From Croceicoccus naphthovorans (lineage in GTDB: Bacteria; Pseudomonadota; Alphaproteobacteria; Sphingomonadales; Sphingomonadaceae): a DNA stretch of 64,000 nucleotides. Positions 51,987 to 60,147 of this stretch are shown one piece after another; positions within the stretch are counted from its first letter, which is position 1, and every line of letters starts with the position of its first letter. The notes below the pieces were generated by a model. It was not told where the DNA came from and ran no database searches. It worked only from the letters and a program-made list of their open reading frames with translations. Position numbers and translations under genes: made by a program. Location: NCBI RefSeq assembly GCF_001028705.1, contig NZ_CP011770.1:189501-253500 (forward strand), given 5' to 3'.

Positions 51987-53506
51987 CAGGCCGCTTTTGC
52001 GTCGGCTTTGTCTTCCTTCGTTTCGAACCCGACGCGGGCGAACGAGGCGAACAGGCTGTCGATCCAGTGCACGATGTCATAAGTTTCGACATCCGCCCGC
52101 ATGCGCTTCATCCGGCCCGAAGCCTCCAGATCGTCCATCCCCAAAGCTTCGTCCAGCGCGCGGTCAAGGTCGCGGTGGCCATAGGGGTTGGTGTAGATCG
52201 CCTCGGGCAGCTCCACCGCGCAGCCGGCGAATTCGGACAGGATCAGCTTGCCCGGTTCCCCGTTCTTGGCCGCGACGAATTCCTTCGCCACCAGATTAAG
52301 ACCGTCGCGCAGAGGCGTGGTGATGCAGGTATCTGCGGCGCGGTAATAGCTCATCAGCTTTTCAAACGGGATGGCGTTCGAATAGAGGACGATGGGCGTC
52401 CAGCCGAGGTTGGAATAGAGCCCGTTCACCCGTCCGACGAGCTGTTCGATTTCCTTCTGCGTCTCGTCATAGATCGCCATGCCGCTGGCCGCGCGGACCG
52501 ATACGCAGAGCATCTTGATCTTGCCGCGCAAGTTGGGTCGCCGGTCGATCAGGCGCTCGAACCCCTTCAACGCCTCGATCGTGCCCTTGGTGTAATCGGT
52601 GCGTCCCACGGTGACGATCAGCTTGCGCCCGTCGAGCCGCCCGAGAATGCGATCCTCCAGATCGACGGTGTTCTGATGGTCGAGGATATCGTCGATAAGG
52701 TGCACGTCGGCCCCCACGGGCGAAACGTCGATGGCGATCTCCCGGTCGCCCAGCTTCAGCGTGCGCGGCATCTGCGGTTCGGACAACGCCTGCCCCGGAA
52801 CGTTCAGGTGCACCGGTGTCTCGACCACTTCGCTTATTTCCGCCCCGGTCAACCCGCGCGCAACGTCGGTGAAGTTCTTCGCATAACGCGGGATGTGAAA
52901 GCCCACGAGATCGCAATCGAGCAGCGAGCCCAGGATATCCGCGCGCCAAGGCAGGATGTTGAACACGTCCTGCGAGGGGAAGGGCGTGTGGTGATAGAAC
53001 GCGATCTTCACGTCGGGCCGGATCTGGCGCAGGTAATGCGGCACCAGCCACAGGTTGTAATCGTGGATCCAGACCAGCGCGCCTTCGTCGGCCTGCTCGG
53101 CCGCGGCCTCCGCGAAGAGACGGTTCACTTCGTGAAACGTGCGCCAGTCGACGTTGTCATAACTGAACAGCCACGGAAAGCTGTGCAGCACCGGCCAGAA
53201 CGCCTCTTTCGAGGTGACGTGATAGAAGCTGGATGCCTGTTTCTTCGTCAAAGGCAGACGGCGGACGTGGAAGCCTCCGTTGTCGTCGTCGATGTGGACG
53301 ACGCGCTCGAAATCGGGATCGCCCGGTTCATGCTCCTTCCACGCGACCCATGCGCCGCGTCCCGGCTCCAATCGCTTGAAAAAGGCCTTCAGCGTCGGGA
53401 CGATGCCGTTCGGGCTCTTGTTCGCGCGATAGACGGTTTTGCCCCCCTCCTCGAACTCCTCGTAAGGCTGGCGGTGATAGACGATGACGAGTGACGATTT
53501 TTGCAT
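51986..53506 (-). CDS. ggpS: Glucosylglycerol-phosphate synthase (GgpS-type)
   Basis: This 506-residue GT20 enzyme joins ADP-glucose and glycerol 3-phosphate to glucosylglycerol phosphate. It resembles cyanobacterial GgpS rather than OtsA along its length: LVIVYHRQPYEE at the start, KSPNGIVPTLKAFF, HVTSKEAFWPVLHSFPW, VWIHDYNLWLVP, FYHHTPFPSQDVFNILPWR, VGRTDYTKGT and PLRDGLNLVAKE. OtsA instead begins with a VVSNRV-type motif. The gene follows the HAD phosphatase and gpsA (which makes the acceptor) and precedes an importer. This supports the assignment strongly, though trehalose-phosphate synthesis is not strictly excluded without an assay. Confidence 0.9.
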   Translation of the reverse strand: MQKSSLVIVYHRQPYEEFEEGGKTVYRANKSPNGIVPTLKAFFKRLEPGRGAWVAWKEHEPGDPDFERVVHIDDDNGGFHVRRLPLTKKQASSFYHVTSKEAFWPVLHSFPWLFSYDNVDWRTFHEVNRLFAEAAAEQADEGALVWIHDYNLWLVPHYLRQIRPDVKIAFYHHTPFPSQDVFNILPWRADILGSLLDCDLVGFHIPRYAKNFTDVARGLTGAEISEVVETPVHLNVPGQALSEPQMPRTLKLGDREIAIDVSPVGADVHLIDDILDHQNTVDLEDRILGRLDGRKLIVTVGRTDYTKGTIEALKGFERLIDRRPNLRGKIKMLCVSVRAASGMAIYDETQKEIEQLVGRVNGLYSNLGWTPIVLYSNAIPFEKLMSYYRAADTCITTPLRDGLNLVAKEFVAAKNGEPGKLILSEFAGCAVELPEAIYTNPYGHRDLDRALDEALGMDDLEASGRMKRMRADVETYDIVHWIDSLFASFARVGFETKEDKADAKAA

Positions 53507-53527
53507 ATCCGGTTGCCCCCGGGGCTC

Positions 53528-54301
53528 TTATTTCTGGGTAAGGTCGAAGTGATGAATGGCTTCCAGCACGCCGGCACAGCCGTGGCCGGTGGCGCGATAG
53601 ATGTGCGGCGCATCGGGCAGGGCGGCCAGCAGCCGGTCCTCCGAATTGCCGACGGCGACCGATTTCAACCCGCAATCCAGCATCGACAGGTCGTTCATCG
53701 TGTCGCCAGCGGCCAGCACGCGGTCGTGCGGCAAGGCCAGCGCCTCGACCATGCGGCGCAGGGTCGGGCCCTTGGCGATGCCCTTCGGCAGCACATCGAG
53801 GTAAAGATCGGCGCTGGTCAGACAGTCGAACCCGGCCTCTTCGATCTTGCGAACGGTGCTGTCCTGCAATTCGGCGGGTTTGTAGTAATAGCTGACCCGG
53901 TGGCGGAACGGCGTGGGTTGCAGTTCGATGCCGGGTTCGTTCTTCAGCATCTCGACCACGCGATCGTTCGCGTTGCCCCAGATGGTCGCGATCTCCGCCT
54001 CCAGCGCGGTGACCGGCTTGAAGTCCTGCTCCACGTCATAGACCGAGGTGCCGACATCGCCGACGATATAGCGCGGCGTGGGCATCCCCGGCCGGGCGAT
54101 CAGGTCGCGGATGAAGTCGACATCGCGGCCGGTTACGAAAACAAGCAGGACATCGTCGCGCGCCTCGATCGCTTCATACAGCGTGCGGCGTTCGTCGTCG
54201 TTGCCGCCAAGGAACGTGCCGTCGAGATCGGTGGCCAGCACCAGCCCGTAATCGGTCGCCGTGTCGGGCAAGTTGCGGTCCATCATCGTCGTCATGCTCA
54301 T
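53528..54301 (-). CDS. HAD phosphatase, probable glucosylglycerol-phosphate phosphatase
   Basis: This 257-residue HAD-IIB (sucrose-phosphatase-like) enzyme has the nucleophile motif ATDLDGTFLGG (about residues 23-33), VTGRD (motif II), a lysine region GIAKGPTLRRMV and AAGDTMNDLSML (motif IV). It overlaps the gpsA stop by one base (TGATG) and lies 21 bases before ggpS. Therefore it most likely removes phosphate from glucosylglycerol phosphate. Cyanobacterial GgpP is from a different family, and some Pseudomonas/Stenotrophomonas GgpPS fuse a HAD domain to the synthase, which is a good parallel. A start two codons later is possible. Confidence 0.85.
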   Translation of the reverse strand: MSMTTMMDRNLPDTATDYGLVLATDLDGTFLGGNDDERRTLYEAIEARDDVLLVFVTGRDVDFIRDLIARPGMPTPRYIVGDVGTSVYDVEQDFKPVTALEAEIATIWGNANDRVVEMLKNEPGIELQPTPFRHRVSYYYKPAELQDSTVRKIEEAGFDCLTSADLYLDVLPKGIAKGPTLRRMVEALALPHDRVLAAGDTMNDLSMLDCGLKSVAVGNSEDRLLAALPDAPHIYRATGHGCAGVLEAIHHFDLTQK

Positions 54302-55347
54302 CAGGCGGCCTTTCCAAGCTGGCGCGAACGGTCGAACCGCTGGCGGAATGCGGCACCCACGGCGGCACGCGGGCTGGCGCGACCGGCGACAAGGTCTGCG
54401 GCGGCCTCGACCAGGGGGACATCGACGCCCAGTTCCCCGGCGCGAGCGGCCAGCGCTTCGACATTGGCGGCGCCCTCATGGGTTTCGTCGCCCTCCTCCT
54501 CTCCGGCGGCAAGGCGATAGCCCATCGAATAGTTGCGCGATTGCGGATCGGTGCAGGTCAGCGCGAAATCGCCGAAGCCTGCCGGGCCGAGCAGGGTGGC
54601 GGGATCGCCATCGACCGCGCTGGCAAAGGCGGCTGCCTCGCGGATCGCCTCGCTCATCAAGGCCGCACGCGAATTGGCCCCGGCATCCAGCCCGTCGGAC
54701 GCGCCGCACAGGATCGCGGCGACGTTCTTGAACACGCCCGCAACCTGCACGCCGCGAATGTCGTTGCAGGGGGACAGCACGAAAGTCTCGCTGGAAAGGC
54801 GCGAGCAGACCGCCTCTGCCGCATCGGTCGGCCCGGCGACTGTGACGATGGTTTGCAGTCCCTCGGCCACTTCCTCGGCAAAGCTGGGACCGGACAGCAT
54901 CAGCACCGGCGCGCCGCCCCGAATGCGGGAAATGCGTTCGCACAGGAAATCCCCGTCTTCGGCCAGTCCCTTGGCACAGACCACGAAGGGCACGTCGGCG
55001 GAAACATGTGGGTGCGCGGCGCGGGCCTGTTCCTCCACTGCCTTGCTCGGCCCGGCAAGGAAAACCACCTCTGCACCGGCAACGGTGGCCAGCATCGTGT
55101 CGCTGACGGCCAGCGATTGCGGAAAGGGATGTCCGGGCAGCCGGTCGGCATTTACGCGATCCCGACGCATTTTTTCGACATGATCGGCGCGGCGGGCGTG
55201 CAAGCGGACGGCGTGTCCGCCACGGGCCAATGCGATGGCGATGGCAGTGCCCCAGGCTCCCGCGCCAAGTACGGCAATCGAGGATCCGAAGTACTCACCC
55301 CGCTTCGCAAATTGAAATTTAGGGCGATTTGTATTTTTATCGGTCAA
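54301..55347 (-). CDS. gpsA: Glycerol-3-phosphate dehydrogenase [NAD(P)+]
   Basis: This 348-residue GpsA reduces dihydroxyacetone phosphate to sn-glycerol 3-phosphate. The nucleotide motif is VLGAGAWGTAIAIALA (residues 25-40), with LPGHPFP, KGLAEDG, LSGPSFAEEVAEG, the catalytic-lysine region VFKNVAAILCG and GFGDFALTCTDPQSRNYSMGY. The start is TTG at 55347 with a weak GAAGA site, and no better codon precedes the fold. A housekeeping gpsA may exist elsewhere. Being first in this operon it probably supplies acceptor for glucosylglycerol synthesis under salt stress. Confidence 0.94.
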   Translation of the reverse strand: MTDKNTNRPKFQFAKRGEYFGSSIAVLGAGAWGTAIAIALARGGHAVRLHARRADHVEKMRRDRVNADRLPGHPFPQSLAVSDTMLATVAGAEVVFLAGPSKAVEEQARAAHPHVSADVPFVVCAKGLAEDGDFLCERISRIRGGAPVLMLSGPSFAEEVAEGLQTIVTVAGPTDAAEAVCSRLSSETFVLSPCNDIRGVQVAGVFKNVAAILCGASDGLDAGANSRAALMSEAIREAAAFASAVDGDPATLLGPAGFGDFALTCTDPQSRNYSMGYRLAAGEEEGDETHEGAANVEALAARAGELGVDVPLVEAAADLVAGRASPRAAVGAAFRQRFDRSRQLGKAA

Positions 55348-55675
55348 TGTTCTTCAGCCGCCTTATTTTCTGCCAATAGGATAAATAAAGCCTGACACCG
55401 ATTGAAATATAAAATGTGACTAAATCTCTTTGTATTCGTTATCAAATGCTTGTGTCGGGCCTTAGCGCCTGTTTATTACAAACATCCTCTGTCCCAATGC
55501 CGATATTACCTAGGGCATTTGCCTTGAAATATCAAGCTGCACAGGTTGCAAGACTTGTGATAGCCTGCCCCGCATAGAGAGGAACCGACTGCAGGGCGTT
55601 TGGTTTCGGACGGGTGCGCAATGACCGTTTCCCGACCGGCCACCGGATCGAATACCCAACTACGAAAGTGCATCG
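55348..55675. promoter_or_regulatory. AT-rich divergent promoter region, gpsA and glucosidase
   Basis: These 328 bases hold no gene. The half next to gpsA is strikingly AT-rich compared with the surrounding DNA. CTTGA-AATA-TCAAG (55523-55536) is an inverted repeat that might be an operator, and TTGCAAGACTTGTGA follows. Both the gpsA operon and the glucosidase gene must start here. No clear terminator or riboswitch was seen. Confidence 0.5.
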
Positions 55676-57391
55676 ATGAACCTGCAAACCGGCGTGAAAA
55701 GTCCCGGCACCCCATCCCCGACGATCGCGGGCAGTGACACCGGCTTCGTTCCGCAGGGGATGACTCGCACGCCCGGCGCGAACGATTTTCCGTGGTGGCG
55801 CGGCGCGGTCATCTATCAGGTCTATCCCCGCAGCTTCGCCGACAGCACCGGCAACGGCGTAGGCGATATCGCGGGCCTGACTGGCAAGCTGGACTACATC
55901 GCTTCGCTGGGTGTCGACGCGATCTGGCTCTCGCCAATCTATAAATCGCCGATGAAGGACTTCGGCTACGACGTTTCGGATTATTGCGATGTCGATCCGA
56001 TGTTCGGGTCGCTGGCCGATTTCGATGCAATGCTGGAAAAGGCCCATGCACTGGGCCTGAAAGTGCTGGTCGATCAGGTCTATTCGCACACGTCGGACCA
56101 ACACGCATGGTTCGCCGAAAGCCGGTCGAGCCGCGATAACCCAAAGGCCAACTGGTACGTCTGGGCGAATGCCCGCGCAGACGGTACTCCGCCCAACAAC
56201 TGGCAATCGATGTTCGGCGGCCCCGCGTGGAAGTGGGCCCCGGTGCGCGCGCAGTATTACATGCACAATTTCCTCGACAGCCAGCCGCAGATGAACCTGC
56301 ACAACCCGGCGGTGCAAGAGGCGCTGCTGGGCGTCGCAAAGTTCTGGCTGGATCGCGGGGTCGATGGCTTTCGCATGGATGCGCTGAATTTCGCGATGCA
56401 CGATCCGCAACTGCGCGATAACCCGCCCGCGGCTCTGTTCGACAAGGCGGTCGTACGCCCCTTCGATTACCAGCACCATACCTACAGCCAGTTTCACCGC
56501 GACACGCCAAAATTCCTCGAAAAGCTGCGCAAGCTGACCGACCAATACGATGGCGTTTTTACCTTGGCAGAAGTGTGCGCCGACGACGGCAATATCGCGA
56601 TAAAGCGGTTCATCAAGGGCACGACCCGGATGAACAGCGCCTATGGCTTCGACTTTCTCTACGCGCCGAAGCTGACGTCGCATCTGGTGCAAGAGGTCAT
56701 GTCGCATTGGCCGGACGAGCCGGGGATGGGCTGGCCCAGCTGGGCGTTCGAAAACCACGATGCCCCGCGCGCTGTGTCGCGCTGGTGCACGGATACGGGC
56801 GGGCTGTGGGACGATAAAGAGGCCAAGGATGCCTTCGCCAAGGTGAAGCTGGCGCTCTTGGTGGCGCTGCGCGGTACGGTTATCGCCTATCAGGGCGAGG
56901 AACTGGGCCTGGAACAGGACGATATTCCCTTCGAGCTGCTGAAAGACCCCGAGGCCATCGCCAACTGGCCGCGCACGCTGTCGCGCGATGGGGCGCGAAC
57001 GCCGATGCCGTGGGACGAAACCGCGCAGGGCGGATTCACCACCGGCGAACCGTGGCTGCCGCTGGGCAAGGCGAATGCCGCGCGGGCGGTGTCGTTGCAG
57101 GACGGCGATCCCGGCTCGACGCTGAACATTGCCCGCGCGCTGTTCCGCCTGCGCCGCGATTTTCCCGCGCTACGGCTGGGTGCGGTGGAAAATTGTCAGG
57201 GCGATGGGAACCTGCTGGTGCTGGACCGCGTGTTCGAGGCGCAACGGATTCGCTGCCTGTTCAACCTCGGCCCGGATGAGCGGCCGTTCTCGGATACGTC
57301 GGAAGACACCGTTCTGATCGCCGCGGTTGGCGGGGCGACGCGTGAACGCCTGCCCGCCTATTCGGCGCTGTTCTGGGAGTGCAACTGGTAG
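55676..57391 (+). CDS. GH13 alpha-glucosidase
   Basis: This 571-residue cytoplasmic family GH13 enzyme (no signal peptide) has the barrel motifs VIYQVYPRSFADS, LGVDAIWLSPIYKSPM, DQVYSHTSDQHAWF, GFRMDALNF (nucleophile Asp), TLAEVCADDG (acid Glu) and FENHDAPR (third Asp). An extra N-terminal tail of about 35 residues is not part of the domain. It resembles alphaproteobacterial alpha-glucosidases of the GH13_23/30 type. Divergent from the gpsA-ggpS operon and sharing its control region, it could split imported or stored glucosylglycerol, maltose or sucrose. The substrate is not deducible from sequence. Confidence 0.92.
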   Translation: MNLQTGVKSPGTPSPTIAGSDTGFVPQGMTRTPGANDFPWWRGAVIYQVYPRSFADSTGNGVGDIAGLTGKLDYIASLGVDAIWLSPIYKSPMKDFGYDVSDYCDVDPMFGSLADFDAMLEKAHALGLKVLVDQVYSHTSDQHAWFAESRSSRDNPKANWYVWANARADGTPPNNWQSMFGGPAWKWAPVRAQYYMHNFLDSQPQMNLHNPAVQEALLGVAKFWLDRGVDGFRMDALNFAMHDPQLRDNPPAALFDKAVVRPFDYQHHTYSQFHRDTPKFLEKLRKLTDQYDGVFTLAEVCADDGNIAIKRFIKGTTRMNSAYGFDFLYAPKLTSHLVQEVMSHWPDEPGMGWPSWAFENHDAPRAVSRWCTDTGGLWDDKEAKDAFAKVKLALLVALRGTVIAYQGEELGLEQDDIPFELLKDPEAIANWPRTLSRDGARTPMPWDETAQGGFTTGEPWLPLGKANAARAVSLQDGDPGSTLNIARALFRLRRDFPALRLGAVENCQGDGNLLVLDRVFEAQRIRCLFNLGPDERPFSDTSEDTVLIAAVGGATRERLPAYSALFWECNW

Positions 57392-57393
57392 CG

Positions 57394-58617
57394 TCAGGTC
57401 GCGGCGGTCGCCGTGCGCGAACGCCGCTCTTCCTCGGCATAAAGCGTGAAGGGATCGAGTACTGCGCGGCCTAGCGCTGATTCGAACGCAGCTTGCTGCG
57501 GATTGCCGTGACCCGTCGAATTGGCCTCATCGCCCAGGTTTGAGCGGAAGATACCGGCTGCGCTGACAGGCAGGAAATCCTCGTATGTGATCGGGACTGG
57601 TTGGCCGCTGGCATAGGAGAAATAGGCCAGCCCTTCGCTGCGCAAGGCATCCGCATCGTCGGGGAAATCCGCGAATGCCGCCTCCGCCCCTTCGCTCGCC
57701 GCGCGGGCAAGGCAGGCGTCGTACAGTGTCCGACCCTTCGGCGTTAGTGCCACGCCGCGCTGTTCGATTTCGCCAAAGCGCGCGGTGTGCGTGCCCTGCG
57801 CCGCGTTGCCAGCGAATACGACCGCTTCGTCAAGCGCCTTGAAACTGGTCTGCCGCAGCAGGATCGGCACCTTGCGGCGCGGGGGGCCTTCGATACTCTC
57901 CTTGACGGGCAGGCCTCGGCGCAGCATTTCCGTTTGCGCGGCATCGATGTCGAGTGTGCGCGGGGTGAGGTGGTTGATGTGCGGTCCGGGGAAGGACACG
58001 ATGTCGGCGATCAGGCGGTGGGCCTGGTTCAGTCGCGCGTAAGTCTCGGCGGAAACCCGCGCCTCGCGCCGCCAGCGGAACGTCTCCAGCGCCTCTGCAA
58101 CGAAGGCTTTGGCCTCTTCGGCGGTCAGACCGCCGTTCGCTGCCGCTCGTTCCGCAAGCGCCATCGCTCGGTCGGTGACGATACGGCGGCCCGACAGAAT
58201 CGCCTTGGCCTCGGCGCGCAAATCCGCGTCTTCGATCATTTCCAAACGTAGCATCGAGGTGAACACCCGAAACGGGCTGCGCCCCAGCGCCTCTGCGGTC
58301 ACCGGGCGAAACGCGGTCGAATGCACCGGAATGCCCGCGACGGAGAGGTCGTAATAACCGACCGGCTCCATCCCCATCACGCGGAACAGCGCCGCGACCT
58401 GCCGCAATTCCTCTGCCGTGCCGACGCGGATCGCGCCGTGCCGCTCCATACCCAATCGGTCGCGGTCCGGATCGTCGCCATCGGCCGGAACCCGCGCATT
58501 CACATCGGCCACGATGTCGAGCAGGTCGCCGTAAAGCGGCACCTCGGCGCGATACATCGCCGACATGGCTTGCGAAAAGGCGGCACGAATATCGCACGGC
58601 GATGCGAAGGCGGGCAT
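57394..58617 (-). CDS. hglS: 2-oxoadipate dioxygenase/decarboxylase (HglS/YdcJ family)
   Basis: This 407-residue protein of the DUF1338 group includes HglS, an Fe(II) enzyme that turns 2-oxoadipate into D-2-hydroxyglutarate in lysine breakdown. The three metal-ligand motifs are present: ERHGAIRVG (His), INHLTPRTLDID (His) and FGEIEQRG (Glu). Specific residues such as VHSTAFRP (substrate-binding Arg) are also kept. It converges on the glucosidase gene with two bases between stops. No other lysine-degradation gene is near, so its pathway here is inferred from the family only. Confidence 0.88.
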   Translation of the reverse strand: MPAFASPCDIRAAFSQAMSAMYRAEVPLYGDLLDIVADVNARVPADGDDPDRDRLGMERHGAIRVGTAEELRQVAALFRVMGMEPVGYYDLSVAGIPVHSTAFRPVTAEALGRSPFRVFTSMLRLEMIEDADLRAEAKAILSGRRIVTDRAMALAERAAANGGLTAEEAKAFVAEALETFRWRREARVSAETYARLNQAHRLIADIVSFPGPHINHLTPRTLDIDAAQTEMLRRGLPVKESIEGPPRRKVPILLRQTSFKALDEAVVFAGNAAQGTHTARFGEIEQRGVALTPKGRTLYDACLARAASEGAEAAFADFPDDADALRSEGLAYFSYASGQPVPITYEDFLPVSAAGIFRSNLGDEANSTGHGNPQQAAFESALGRAVLDPFTLYAEEERRSRTATAAT

Positions 58618-58679
58618 GGAAAATGGTCCTCTCTGGCGGCTTTGCCTTGCGCTTGGTCAACGCCAAGCGGTCGCTCGCG

Positions 58680-60029
58680 TCAAGGGGCAGTCGACATCGC
58701 TGTCAGTTTCGTCCGTCGCCGCGCGCGCAGCACCAGCGTCGCCGCCGCCGAGAACGCGATGCCGGCTGCAACGCAGTTCATTACCATGAACGCGTAGCCG
58801 ACGGCGTTCAGCCCGATCAGCGGAAGCCACCAGAACAATGCCCCGATCAGCAGCGCCACCGCAACGAAGTTCGACGCGAAAGCAATCCCCGCATGGCCCA
58901 TCGCCATCAAGGTCGGCTCCGCCGGGAACCCGAAGACCCGGATCGCCAGCGACAGCACCATTACGAACAGGATCCACGCCGCGCCGGTGAACTCCTCACC
59001 AAACACGATCCCCAGCAGCACATCGCCGGCAAAATACACGACGATGGCGATGGCCAGCCCTATGATCCCGCCAGCCATCCCGGCGCGCACGGCAGACTTG
59101 GTCAGCCGCTTCCAAGCTCCGTCCGCGACGAGGCGCGAAAGATCGGGAAACAGAGCCTGATTGAGCAGATCGACCGGCTTCATGATGCCGACGCAAACCT
59201 CTCGCGCCACGCGGGTCAGGCCCGCTGCACCGGGGCCCAGGATCGCGCCGACGACAACCACCGCCAAATGGTTGGTCAGCAGCGTCATCGAGGAATTGAG
59301 ATTGGTCAGCAGCGCGAATTGCCACATCCCCGGCTCGACATCGCGGCGCGGGTGGAATCGCACGGTCAACCCTGTCAGCAGGCCATGCCGTTTCGCCTCT
59401 CGCCAACCGAGCCACAGCGCGACCATCGCGCCGACCCAACCGGCGCAAAGCCACGCAAGGCAATAGGCGATCAGCGGCGCATCCGTCGCCCACGCCAGCG
59501 CAATCCCCGCCAGCCGCGCCAAGGGAGTGACCGTGACATGCATGCTGAGAAGATCAAACCGCCCGAAGGCCCGCAACATGCCCTTCGGCGTGGCGATTGC
59601 ATTGGTGAAGGCCAGCGGGGCCATCAACTGTGCCAGTCCGATCAGCCGCGCATCCCATTCCATCCAGTCGCCCAACAGGGGCGCGGCCAGGAACACCGCC
59701 GCCGCCGCCAGAATGGCCGCACCGACATCCAGCAGCGTGCCCGCCTTGACCAGATTCTGGAACCGGGTCGCATCTCCTTCGGCAATCGGGACCACGCCAT
59801 ATCGGATGATCGCCTGATTCGTGTCGAACGCGGCCAAGCCCGCCACCAGCATCACTTGCGCGATCAACACGGAAAAGTTGCCGAAATCCACGAATCCCAG
59901 CCCCCGCGCCGCCAGCGCGAAGGTTGCCAGTTGCAGCACGCCCGCACCAGCCTTGCCGCCCAGCAGCAAGGCCGCATTGGCCAGCGCGCGTCGAAGAATG
60001 CCCCGTTTTGTTGCCATATCCCACGTCAA
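58680..60029 (-). CDS. Wzx-like polysaccharide flippase
   Basis: This 449-residue MATE/MVF-fold membrane protein has about 12-14 hydrophobic helices. The N-terminus (LANAALLLGGKAGAGVLQLATFALAARGLG and FGNFSVLIAQVMLVAGLAAFDTNQ, quoted in parts) is typical of oligosaccharide flippases that move lipid-linked repeat units across the inner membrane. The start could also be the Met three residues in (MATKRG). It is encoded divergently from the GMC oxidoreductase and close to a CDP-glycerol-transferase-like gene, pointing to a small glycan or capsule locus. Confidence 0.87.
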   Translation of the reverse strand: MTWDMATKRGILRRALANAALLLGGKAGAGVLQLATFALAARGLGFVDFGNFSVLIAQVMLVAGLAAFDTNQAIIRYGVVPIAEGDATRFQNLVKAGTLLDVGAAILAAAAVFLAAPLLGDWMEWDARLIGLAQLMAPLAFTNAIATPKGMLRAFGRFDLLSMHVTVTPLARLAGIALAWATDAPLIAYCLAWLCAGWVGAMVALWLGWREAKRHGLLTGLTVRFHPRRDVEPGMWQFALLTNLNSSMTLLTNHLAVVVVGAILGPGAAGLTRVAREVCVGIMKPVDLLNQALFPDLSRLVADGAWKRLTKSAVRAGMAGGIIGLAIAIVVYFAGDVLLGIVFGEEFTGAAWILFVMVLSLAIRVFGFPAEPTLMAMGHAGIAFASNFVAVALLIGALFWWLPLIGLNAVGYAFMVMNCVAAGIAFSAAATLVLRARRRTKLTAMSTAP

Positions 60030-60147
60030 TTCAAGCGCGTCGCACTCACCGACCTTGATTTGCCTGTCAAGGCAGGGCTAACGCGCGAGGCATAGGCATG
60101 GGCAGTTTCACCGGATGCGACCGGTGTGGCCCACCCGTGGAGTTTGT

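Noticed and set aside
51962..53494. A 510-codon open frame antisense to ggpS
   Set aside because: It is a full antisense shadow of a well-conserved enzyme gene with no ribosome site or recognisable fold.
51986..53506. Trehalose-6-phosphate synthase (OtsA) as the name for the GT20 enzyme
   Set aside because: The N-terminal LVIVYHRQPYEE and the SPNGIVPTLK and HVTSKEAFWP blocks are those of GgpS, and gpsA plus a phosphatase in the same operon support glucosylglycerol. Still open to biochemical test.
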